From: Marasmius tenuissimus
Taxonomy: Eukaryota; Basidiomycota; Agaricomycetes; Agaricales; Marasmiaceae
Reading direction: 5' to 3'
Assembly: GCA_029532415.1 (NCBI GenBank)
Contig: JAQOTA010000046.1
Coordinates: forward strand, 2,170,001-2,234,000
Length of the DNA stretch: 64,000 nucleotides
Position numbers and translations under genes: made by a program. Shown one piece after another: positions 33,653-44,190 of this stretch; the stretch's first letter is position 1, and each line of letters opens with the position of its first letter. Under the pieces are notes generated by a model. That model saw only the letters and a list, made by a program, of their open reading frames with translations, made no database searches and was not told where the DNA came from.

Positions 33653-34190
33653 GGGAATGGAGGGAATGTGAGGGAACGCGTCTGGGCGCCGGACTCCTCG
33701 GCGTCGCGTAAAGACTTCCGAGGCAACCAAACAAAGAGTAAATAACGCGGATACATTTCCCAACCAACTCGAATCCAGGAGATACAGTCCGTCTTGCTTA
33801 GGGTCTGATTTCTAACTGAACACTCAGCTTCTCATTATCTGAAGTACTGACGGTCCGTTACCGTAGGGATATCTTCGAGGTCCTCGCACGCAAGTAAACT
33901 TTTTGGAGCTTTTCAGATCGACAATCTGCTTTGACCAGTCTTTTCTGACCTCGACTCCGACAATGCTTAAACCACTCTGCTTTGACCGGATTCTTTCCTG
34001 ATCGAGATATGCCACATTACTCTTATCGCCACAACAATGGGGCATGCCACAAGCGGCCACAATACCTCGAAAGCGTATATAAGAGCATTCTAGGTCCTCT
34101 GTCAGGAGTCAGCAGCTCTTCCTGTTCCAAACCAATATCCAGTATCAAGACCAAATACTTCACCCGTAAACCATTCTCAACCTCTAAATC
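33653..34190. other. divergent intergenic region
   Basis: This separates RRM-B (-) from the acidic protein gene (+). A TATATAAG near 34075-34082 is about 110 bp before the plus-strand ATG and is a plausible promoter element. No gene is seen. Confidence 0.5.
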
Positions 34191-34966
34191 ATGTCTCTCG
34201 TCGCAGTCAACAAAGTGGAATCGCTTCAACTAGATCTCGGTAAAGGGATGTTCTACGAGCCATCATCACCGTCTTATTCCGAGCCCTCGAGCCCCGTTTC
34301 TTTCTACTCGCAAGAATCAGAGTCCGAGGACAGCTTCGAAGAGGACATTACCGACGCGAAGCCGCGATTCGAGGTATGTTTGGATTCATACTCCTCCACC
34401 TCCCACTTCATCATTGACTTGGACATATCTCAGGACTTGTCCTTGATTATCAACCCACTCCAACCCGACGAGTACGACTCAGATGTGGGGGCCTGCTCGA
34501 GCAAGAAAGGCAGCAACTACAGTTCTGCTCTTTCGTCCCCTGCTCGTGACCTTCCACCCCACATGGATCTACCGACATTATTTAAGAGTGAAGATGTTCG
34601 TGAAAACGATAGCTTTTTGGACATGGAGGACGCTAGTCAGGATGATCATGCACCCAAAACCTCTGATGATGACAGATTCGATCTGGCGGACGCTTTGATG
34701 CGGAACAAACCATCCTCCTTCACTTTCGAGTGTGAAGAAGATGAAGAGTACTATGCTCATGGTGACAAGCCTTTTGATGAGATTATACAGGATCGTCGTG
34801 TTTATCTGGTGAGTCGTGGTTATCCCGCTCTTAGCACTCGGTTTATTCATCGAGTATGTGGCTTTGACAGGGTGACGACTGGGTTCGGCTACTTGCAGCC
34901 ATCGAGCATGGCGTCCCTCTTAGACGTACATTGGAAGCTGAGGATGAATTCGGCGATGAACTCTGA
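34191..34966 (+). CDS. unrecognised acidic protein
   Basis: Two exons (34191-34808, 34871-34966) encode 237 residues. The protein is rich in Ser, Asp and Glu (FYSQESESEDSFEEDI, EDASQDDHAPKTSDDD) and probably disordered in its first 200 residues. The C-terminal end looks ordered and conserved: FDEIIQDRRVYLGDDWVRLL, then AAIEHGVPLRRTLEAEDEFG. Splicing the 62-bp GT-AG intron is preferred over read-through because it gives this coherent end. No family is recognised. It could be a small regulatory or scaffold protein (inference). Confidence 0.6.
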
Positions 34967-35700
34967 GAACTTGACGGCTGAACGTACCCGCGATGGTCTC
35001 GGCGTCGATAATCCCAAACGAATTTCAGCAAATGTTCTTGTTGATGCTTGTACAAAACTACGACTTGTATGACCACAAAACTCTTCTACATATAGACTAC
35101 CTCGATGTAATAGGCATCTCATGAGTTGTGGAAAACGAATGTCTAAGCTGTCTAGTATGACCCCATCGACAACTACTTACCCTCTCCTCCCTCTGGGGCT
35201 GCCATCTGCGAGTAAGCCGTCCCGATGCGATCCCTACATCAGTACGTTTTGCAGCGGAATTTCCGCCCCGCCGGATGGAAGGGGGCCAAGGACCTTTATT
35301 CATATTTTGAGGCACGACCGGTCTTCTCAGCCTCCCTTTTTAGTTTCTCCGTGTCTTGACATCATCTGTCATTTTAGCTATCGGCGCAAGATATCGATGA
35401 AGCTTGAAGCTTGAGTCGCTTGTGGATGTGAAGTGGCCGAAAGCTCCAGTTTCATTTAGAGTGAGGTCTCTGTCGCTGGCCCTGCCAGTGAGGGATGTAT
35501 TACTTTCACTGTTTCACGACCTCAGGCCCCAGGCGTTACCTTGAGGTACGGCCACCCGGTATGATGCTCCAATCATCCTTACGGGTCCCGAAAGAAGTAC
35601 CAGTCAGCACATGAACATCTGACTCGGGGATCACAGAAAAAACATAAATATCTTGAAATGGAAGGAACCCTCTCCCGTTTCCCTCTGAATCTAACCGATA
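34967..35700. other. intergenic region
   Basis: No exon can be supported in this 734-bp stretch between two genes on the same strand. It should contain the promoter of the aldo/keto reductase gene. Confidence 0.5.
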
Positions 35701-37118
35701 ATGTCCGTGTCGAGTCAAGCCGGAAGAACAGTCAAATTGAACAACGGGCGGGAGTTGCCCATGATTGGTGTGTGAAGCCCATCTCTCAACCAAGCGTACG
35801 ACCGGTGGTGACTCTACCTAATGTTGTACAGGGCTGGGAACTTGGGCACCATCCACGGGCACCGAGAGACAAGATGCATGGACTTGGATATTGCCTGCTC
35901 TCAAAGCTGGATACCGACACCTCGATACAGCTCAGGGATACGGTACGTGCCAGTTGCAATCACAAAACTCCCATTTCAAAACAAACGGGCGCTGAGTATC
36001 GTCTATAGGCACGGAGAAGGCTGTAAGCAAGGCTTTTAAGGAATCGGGGTTGAAACGGGAGGAAATTCATGTTACGACCAAGCTACCGCACGCGCGCTTT
36101 TCGTTCCCCGATGGGTGACTAGGGCTGACGGAGGGTTCGTTGCAGATTCAATCACGGCGTAAGGGTGAAGGAGTCTTTCAACGAGAGCCTTGCCAACTTG
36201 GACATGGACTACATTGACTTGGTCAGTCCCCGGCTTCCTCCCTGTAGATGCGTACTCGCCATGACAATTGAAAACGACAGTACCTGGTGCATTTCCCTCA
36301 AGTGCTTGAATACCAAGAGAATGAGAAATTGCCCAAGAACCCCGATGGTACTCTCAAAACCGTCGATTATCCGACATTCGTCGAGATTTGGGCAGAGATG
36401 GAGGATATCCTCCGAGAAGGGAAAGCTAAATCTATCGGCGTCAGTAACTTTTCGATCAAAAAGTGTGTAGGTTTACCGTCTCGCCTCGTGCAAAGTTTGA
36501 TTTTTGATCCCTTCCCCTCATTCCAGCCTGGAAATACTCCTGAAACACGCCAAAGTTGTGCCTGCAAATAACCAGGTCGAGTGCGTAGCACTAAAGGAAT
36601 CGGCGATGCGCAATTCAGGCTAACACTATTTCGCGTTATAGGAACCACCCTTACCTGCAACAGAACGACCTAAGGAAATACTGCAAAGAAAAGGGGATCG
36701 CATTGTCTGCCTACACACCCAGTGGTATGGCACACATCTCTCTCCTGCGCGAGGGGCCTTCCCTTTTAACTTCTTCCACAGGTTACGACACCGTTCGCAA
36801 CGATCCGGTCATAGTCGAATTAGCCAAAAAGTATAGCGTCTCCTCGAATCAAATTATCATCGCGTGGCATTTGGCGAGGGGTATGGTCGTCGTTCCTAAG
36901 AGTACGAATGAGGAGAGGCAGAAGGAGAATGTGAATGTTAGTGTGCTTCCGTTCGTTTCTTGGGGTTAGCTGGCACTGAGTCATATGTACAGTTGCCGAC
37001 GTTGGCAGAAGAGGACGTTGAAAAGATCAACGCGTTGGACCGTGGCGAAAGGCTCTGTAATAAAGCTGATGACAAAGGTTACTGCTGGGGTTGGACGATG
37101 GAACAGTTGGGGTGGTAA
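35701..37118 (+). CDS. aldo/keto reductase
   Basis: About eight exons. The first reads MSVSSQAGRTVKLNNGRELP and is followed by MIGLGTWAPSTG. Catalytic tetrad positions are seen: Asp and Tyr in HLDTAQGYG, Lys in TTKLP, His in LVHFPQ. Cofactor-binding motifs follow: SIGVSNF, YTPSG, IIIAWHLARGMVVVPKSTN. The product should be an NADPH-dependent cytosolic oxidoreductase acting on aldehydes or ketones. Substrate is unknown. Introns assigned include 35768-35831, about 35944-36006, about 36223-36279 and about 36461-36527. It ends TMEQLGW at a TAA (37116-37118). No catalytic residue is missing. Confidence 0.92.
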
Positions 37119-37271
37119 TTGCTGGATACACAGATTGGCAAGAGTTGGAAGATCTTCGGTATTTCCATGTTGTTGACTATGATAACGCTATAATACATCT
37201 TGTGAAGTCCGTCAGTACGCAATACGAAAGTGATTGAGGAGGAGATACCCAAAAATATAAGCTAATGTTGA

Positions 37272-38253
37272 TCACGAATGGCCAGTCGCATCGGCGGCAG
37301 TTATTGCATGAACAAGATCCTCTGGGGTGGGTTTTGGGGCCATCGCTCCGACATGAAGCTTCAGGGTCTCGCGAAGATACGTGTCTGTAGTCGGCCCAAT
37401 GGATGCTATGCTAGCGAGTGGCTTTGAGGTTTCCGATGCATCCGTCGAGCCAGGTAATGTGAAGTGCTCTTTGAGGTAAGGGAGAACGAATTGTGCTGCC
37501 GATGGTGCAAAGAAGACTATCCACCATCGCACCGTGTCAGGATCTGGTAAAGCCTTGGTATCAGCTATGGTATCGGATGGGCGAATAAAGATGACAACGC
37601 ACTCGCTTTATCCAAGGTACTCCTCAAATCGTTCGGAAAACTCGACGAGCCCTGTGTTTCGTAGACTTTCAACGCGTGAAAGTCGACATCCCCGTCTCGA
37701 AGAATGTTGGGTAGGGTATCTCGATTCTTGTCTCCTGTGAGATACAGCAATTTGACCGGTTTGGATTTGAAATCCTCAACGATGAAACGGCCGAGCTCGT
37801 TTGCATTCCCGCGATCTTCGCCTTTGATCAGCGATGGGTTCGGTACGAGTGGTGATCTGGGATGGCGAGCGTGAATATCCGCCAGTGACGACCCGGTACC
37901 TTTACCAACGACGAAGAAAGGCTTCTCTTGCCAACTGTCTACACTAGATTTCCCCATGAGCACTTCCTCCTACGTGAAAACGAGGACATACCGCCGGTAA
38001 TCTCAGTCGAACGATCTTCCAAGCTATCCACCGCATCCCTCCAAGCTTCACATGCTCTTGCACTGGTGATGATCACCCCGTCATATACCGGCCCAGTTTG
38101 AATTATTCTCTCGAGTTCATCTATGTTGGTCAGACTTGTTTCGAGGACTGGAACAGAGTGGGACGCGTATCCGATGGCGGAGAATGCTGCTTCATATTTA
38201 TCTTCTGTTTCAGTTGGTGCTCGAAGAAGAATGACTGTCGATTTCGAAGACAT
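37272..38253 (-). CDS. HEM4: uroporphyrinogen-III synthase
   Basis: The start MSSKSTVILLRAPTETEDKY opens the first Rossmann-like domain typical of HEM4. GVIITSARACEAWRDAV, PFFVVGKGTGSSLADI, VKLLYLTGDKNRDTLPNIL and FHALKVYETQ follow. The last exon has WWIVFFAPSAAQFVLPYL and SIASIGPTTDTYLRETLKLH, then KPTPEDLVHAI. It closes hydroxymethylbilane with D-ring inversion in heme biosynthesis, in the cytosol. Introns lie near 37527-37600 and 37935-37995. A further in-frame ATG at 38340 could extend the N-terminus by 29 residues. Confidence 0.92.
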
Positions 38254-38385
38254 ACTGAGGAAAGTGACGGTCGAGAGAGGAGTGAGGGGGGCCGTGGGTA
38301 TTTCGGAAACGCGGACAATGGAGGACGACACCGCCATCAACCGTCCAACTCGAACGCGCTCCTCGTGTCGGCAAACCCGACCGTC
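38254..38385. promoter_or_regulatory. bidirectional promoter, HEM4 / disordered-protein gene
   Basis: About 130 bp lie between the divergent starts, with no TATA box seen. If HEM4 starts at its upstream ATG only 45 bp remain. Confidence 0.4.
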
Positions 38386-41300
38386 ATGTCGACGTCGAGC
38401 AAAGCGCCCCTCATAACGCCCTCGGCATCGCCTCCAACATCGAGGAAGGCGAATCAGTCGATTTCACGAAGCCAGTCCACGTCTACTTCACCCACGAAGC
38501 GTCAACGCCTCTCATCCTCATCACGCGCGCCTTCGGTCGCAAATAACAGAGAAAGCACTAATATCGATGATATAGAGCAACGACGGGGAGAATCAGTGCT
38601 AGGACTCTTGAACTTCTGGGCCCAACTCGGAGCAAAATATCCAAAATCTATCGAGGAAGATGACATCGTGGACTTGCGAACAGGAAAAGTCGTGAAGGAT
38701 CGGGGTGTGTTGAGGGGCATGAACACTCGAGAATTTGGAAGATCTGATGACCAGGCGAAGGGCTCAGGTGAACCAAGCAGGAGCTCGAGCAGGGCACCGA
38801 AGGTCCCTAATGTTGAAGAAGGCCAGGCGAAAAAGCGGGGGAACGATGAGGAAAGTGACGATGAACTGGACTCTTTTGCTTACCTGCGACAGCCGTCAGA
38901 TCCTTCCGAGGTGCCGGCGAATCACGATAACGAAGGAGAAGAGAGCGAACCTGGTGCACAGGGAGAAGAGGACGATGATGAAGACATCGTTCCTTTCATT
39001 GCCCCTTCAACGCGAGTGGACGCGTTGAACCCTGACGACCCCAAGGATGCCGCAGATTTGCAAGAATTCTTAGAAGCAGAAAGGATAAGGAGAGAACTCT
39101 ATGGCTCTGAGGACGAGGACTTCGAGGAGGTAGATGAACAGAGCAATATAGGCGGTGCGTTTCTTATTTTTCTCTCCCTTCTTACAGTCTGAATGAGCTA
39201 TACTAGATACGTCCTCTGTTATCGACTTTCAAACTGACGGAAATGAGGACGAAAGTGACAGTGAGGAAGCAGAAGACATACCTCCAGATAGCGCAATTCC
39301 TGCACGGCCGTCTACTGTACCGAGCGAGTCTGGGGATGAGCTAGCATTACGATCAGCAAACTCTCGCGAGCGGGACACGCCTTTATCCTCAACAACGCAT
39401 CCTCTCACTTCATTACTTGTGAAGAATCTGCAGAAGAACACAAGCTCCAGTACCGTCTCAGACTCAACAGTCTCAGCCTCGAAACCCATCACCAAAGCAG
39501 CTACTATCCTCAAACAGCAGCATGCGGCTGAAGTTCGGCAACTGCAGACCCCTCCACGCTCCCACACGTCCGGGCCTTCTCCATTCTCACATATCAGCAG
39601 CGACAACGAATTTTACCACGAGTACACCATTCCCGTCCCTGAGCCGTCTCCTGAAAATCCCACTACCTCTTCTCCAATATTGCCGCCATCTTCACCGTTA
39701 CCTCCTTCCTCACCGCCCTCCGACTTTGACTTTCCGACCCCAAGTCGCCCGACCACGTCCAATTGGCATGACGAGCAGCCACCCTCCTCGTCTCCTCCTA
39801 CCTCGCCTAGCAAACCGGAACGTCATGTCACTATTACATCGCGGCAACGCTCAAGCGCGTCGAAAGCAGGACCGTCCAAACCCATTTCACCATCTCGCCG
39901 TCCAGCATCCACCGCCACGAAAAAGAGAGAGGTTCCAGTCGTTTTGATTCAAACCCCCGCTCCACGTTCCCGTAATCGTCCCAAAACACCTGCTGAGCCC
40001 GGAGTCCGAGCAGGAAACGAACCCAAACCCTCTTCATCATCGTCGTCCCATCCCACGATTGACTTGGCTGAAGCTGCGCGAAAGAGGAAGGTAACGCGCA
40101 GGTCCTCTGCCTCAGCGTCTTTTGTGTCTCGGGTTACGCCTACAGTCTCTTCGAGTGAGAAAGGGAAGGAGAAGGAAAAGGAGGATTCACCTCCGCGATC
40201 GACTGTTCCTGGTCCTTCTACGAGTCGGCCATCCGTAGCTCAACGTCATGAAACGACCAAAAAACCAAACCTGCGGAACGGAAGGGATAATGATGGGTTC
40301 GAAAAAGGTCAAGCTAGTCCGAGAGATGATATTTCCGATCCACAAGTCAGTGGGAAAGGGAGGTGGAAGGGGAAGGGGAAGGAGAAGGAGACGATTGTCG
40401 AATCTCCTCCCTCCTCCCCTCCTCCGCGGAGGGCATCCGAGACCAGCCAGAATGATAGGAAGAGGAAGAGAAGGGCTTCCTCGTTGACATCTAATGTCGA
40501 AGACATTGAAGGTGTTGACGATCAACCTGGCCCTTCTTCCGCTTTGAGTGGGAGTGATAGACATCGTACTGGGAGAAGGAGTTTATCACCTGAGGAAGGT
40601 AAGTGCTATGGGACCTTTTCTCACAGTTTGATGTCGAATTTTTTCTTATTTTCTACTCTACCTCTAGACAAACCCGATAGAGATACCAAACCAGCGACAC
40701 GCTCAGCGTCACGACGGCCTCCGAAACAACGTGTCAAAGTTGAACATCGTCGCCTTAGTGGCGATAAGGAGGATGAGGAAAAAGAAATCAAGTTCGATAT
40801 GCGACCTCCCCATAGCAAGCAACGAGCTCAGTCATACATGGACCCTTCGACGTATTACCCCGGACCCCCATACTATCACCAACCAGACGCTCCTCAGCCT
40901 TCTTTCAACCCCATCTTTGACCCCAGAGCGCAGAATATCCTGTCTACAGCATTCCAACAACTCTCGGCTCTCTTTGGAGGAGGACCCTCATGGCCACCCC
41001 CACCCCCGCCGCCACCAGATGGGTATTATCGAGATACCACCACTCCAAGTCCCGAGCAAGGGGAAGAAAAATACACTTCCACTTCTCGTTCGCAGAAATC
41101 CGGGCGGTCACGATCTCAATCTCGCTCCTTCTCGCAACCTCAACCTCACTTCTATCCTGCCTACCACCGTTCACAGTCTTCCCGACCAGGGCTCGAGTAT
41201 CACCACCACCACCGACAGCATGCGTATCCCGATCCTCATTCTACGCCTCGCCATCATCCTCATCGTACCCGTCCTCTACAAGCGTCGACGCCCACACACC

Positions 41301-42021
41301 GACCACATCCATACCCTCACTCGTATGATCCAGATTGGAGTCGAGGGACGTTACCCCCTTCTTCTTCGTCTCCCGAGCCTGACGATGAGGAAGGCAAGGA
41401 ACCGTCACGGTCACCGTCGCCTCCTCCTCCTCCACGTCCTAAATCCAGACCACGTCAGAGTGTTCTCCGTTCTGATGACGACGAGCCTGGCCGAGCTCGA
41501 GGAGGAGCCGTTCACGGGGAAGACGCGTCTCGTGGGGTAGCGTTGAGCATATCGGTGTCAGTGCTGGATTCGCAGCGGCCGAAGTTGTCAATGTTGATGA
41601 GTACGAAGATCGAGACGAAGGCGACGGTACACATCAGTCGAATTCGAACCGCCGTGGATATCGTCAACCTACACCGAGCATCGTAACGAAGGGAACGAAA
41701 GAGAGAGGAATGGAAGTGTCGGAGAGGCCCTCCCAACACAGTCGGGACTCGGACTCGGATGTGGATGATGATCTTCATCTCTCCGACGCTGTCGTGCCTC
41801 CTGCGCAAGTACAACCGAAGCCAAAGCCGAAAGACAACAAGAAGGTACCCGTGGTCGTCGCTCCCATCGACATCATCGAGGTTACAGATTCCGAGTCTGA
41901 AGCTGAGAAAGAGCCTCCGGCCCCACCGAGAGGCAGGCAGAAGACACGTGCGAAGACTCCTGCGCCGCCTGAGGGGACCAGTAATAGTACTATTGGTACT
42001 CGTGGGTCGCGGCGGCGATAA
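38386..42021 (+). CDS. large disordered protein with a possible Scm3/HJURP-like segment
   Basis: About 1,150 residues, mostly low-complexity: Ser/Pro/Arg-rich with Glu/Asp runs. One ordered-looking block near residues 65-120 reads SVLGLLNFWAQLGAKYPKSI then EEDDIVDLRTGKVVKDRGVL. The D-I-V-D-L-R-T-G-K/E-V/I-V-x-D-x-G-x-L pattern recalls the short Scm3 (CENP-A chaperone) signature as I remember it, but this needs a profile search. Later parts have acidic tracts (GEEDDDEDIVPFIAPSTR), RS-like and Pro-rich segments, and SEKGKEKEKEDSPPRS. Introns are seen near 39155-39208, about 40600-40669, and a 44-bp one near 41529-41572 that restores the frame to the end GTRGSRRR. A nuclear, chromatin-linked role is inference. 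Confidence 0.6.
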
Positions 42022-42510
42022 TTTTGTTCATCCCGTAGATACTTTAGCCTTGTATGTGATCCATCCCATCCCGATTCCCGATCTTTCATTTGCCTGACTA
42101 TAGTTGACGGTCCTCTGTCGGCCGATGTTCACCCTGTTGCAACGACGAGGATGATGTCAATCCCAGTGTAACCGTGTCCATTCAACAGCAAGAACTGTAC
42201 ATCTACAAGAGAACATCACGACCTATACAATTGGTAGAATAGAAAGTGGAGTAGAGTAGGGTAAAGTGAAGCATGAACGACTCCCCAAAACAAAGTTCAA
42301 TGAAACGTCTCCCTTCACACTAGCGCCTTCCCACTCTCCCCAGGAGCAGTACAGGGACAACAAGACTAACATTTACACATTTACATACAAGGAAGAAGAG
42401 AAAATCGTACACACGACTGACCTATAATATTGAGGTTCTTTTTTTGTAGGGCTCAACTGCTAGCGTCCGTGCCCGTCCTTTGGTCAGTCGTGAAGAAGGG
42501 ATCTAACGAT
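42022..42510. other. convergent intergenic region
   Basis: No gene is seen. It is AT-richer than the flanks and has several short A-rich tracts compatible with 3' ends. Confidence 0.45.
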
Positions 42511-43545
42511 CTAAGAGAAAGAGCCATGGATCAGAGCGTCCCAAGCAGTAGTCTTCCCTTCCAACGTCTTGAGGAACTTATTACGACTGGCTGTATCCAT
42601 CGCCGCAACATTGGCCGGCACAGTGACAGTCCGCGTGCCGTTCCCATTCTCAACCGTCACCACGACGTCAGGCAGCACATCGGGCGATGCGGGCGCTTGT
42701 CGACTGGTAGGTGGATCAGACCTCGTTTTGGTCACAGCCGAGTGGGTGTGCAGGAAGTTGGAGTTGCTGAGGCTGCTGCTCCTGGACATGCGACCTGGCC
42801 TGGGACCGAAGAGTTGCGAGGAATCAGTTATCGGCAAAGGGGTATTGCTGTTGCTGAGCGGCGATGGAGAGGCTGGTTCGTGATGATCCTTCATTTAGAA
42901 AAACAAAACCATACGACATGTCAGAAAAACATGCATCATGCACGAATTGCAACATATGTCACTTACTACACCTAATTTGGGATGCATGGGAGAGTGCGAG
43001 CTGGGGTGGGAGTGCGAGTGTGAATGAGGGTGTGCGTGAGGATATGGTTGAATATGTGGGTATGGGTACGAGAACGGGTGGTGGGTGTGATGATGATGGT
43101 GTGGCGTTCCGGGAGGTTGAGGACTCGGAGTCGCGTTGGTCGAGGCATATGATTGGGAGTGAGGGAAACTGAGTGTCGGCAACGGGCTCGCAGTACCTGA
43201 AGACGACGATGAGCGCGACGGTGATGGTCGTTTCTGGATTTGAAGAAAGGATGGTCCATTAGCTCAATACTAATTTTGGAGAAATAGTACTCGCCGGAGC
43301 CAGTATGCTGCCTAGCAATGTCCTCAGTGCCTCTCCTTGCTGAGCATTGCCGTTCCTGTGGTGATGATCGTGGTGATGGTGGTGGTGCTCATGGCCATGG
43401 CCATGAACGCTGGGAAGAGCGTCGGGCCCTCGAGCAGGTAAGACGTCTGATCCTCCGCGATTCGGGGAAGGCTACAGAAAAATTTCGTGAGTCATTCATA
43501 ATGAGACGACGACGGACCAAAAGTTAGAAAGCTAGCGCTCACCAT
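42511..43545 (-). CDS. unrecognised His-rich protein
   Basis: Exons read on the minus strand join in frame. An ATG at 43545-43543 is followed at once by a GT donor; the next exon opens PSPNRGGSDVLPARGPDALP and has HGHGHEHHHHHH and DHHHRNGNAQQGEALRTLLG. After an intron near 43235-43290 come KRPSPSRSSSSSGTASPLPT and a long His/Pro/Ser stretch (TPHHHHHTHHPFSYPYP, HAHPHSHSHSHPSSH). The last exon ends FLKTLEGKTTAWDALIHGSF. The C-terminal 50 residues (RTVTVPANVAAMDTASRNKF) look ordered. His-rich runs could bind metals (inference). No family is recognised and the start is uncertain. Confidence 0.55.
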
Positions 43546-44190
43546 TCTCTTGTCAACCTGGTAGCTCTGGATGCTATGTTATATCAGGAATCGAGCTAGA
43601 GCTCAAGATTCAAAATAGAGACGACGGCCAGGTAGTGATGATGGGGGCCTGTTGATTTCAACAAGCCGTGTGTGGTCGTGGAAGAAAGCAAAGAAACTTG
43701 GAAATTCTGTCACGAGGGGCTATATAGTCAAGTAAGCGCCCAAATGGGACCCGCTCCGAAACACCAAACTTCGATTGGCACCGACCTGCACCGACTTGGC
43801 TCATGCCGAGTCATTGATCAGGAGGATAGTATGAATGAATTGCCATGGATCAGCTTTGTGAAGGCCGGGATAAGAATCGCGCAGGAATCGCGCCTTTCCC
43901 GAATCCCCCCAAGAATTGTTCACATTACCCCGCAGTTACCCCAGAATGATTGCGGGGTAAATTCAAATTTCGAGTCGGCTACGGGGACGCATGGAATCAA
44001 GATATTCCGATTCCCTGCAACTTCAAAGTAATTAGAGACTAAAAGAAAGGTAGTGTACTATATGTCTATGTCCGCAGATCTCTATATCGTGTAGGGTAAT
44101 CTTCTGTGAGTCCAAAACCCAAGTAAAACCACTGACTCCAAACTGTCGGCAAAGAAGGGAGAAAACGCGGCAAAGTGGCGGTCGACGACG
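43546..44190. other. intergenic region
   Basis: It contains the promoter of the His-rich gene, with a TATATAG near 43721, and the 3' region of the TRK gene. No exon is supported. Confidence 0.45.
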
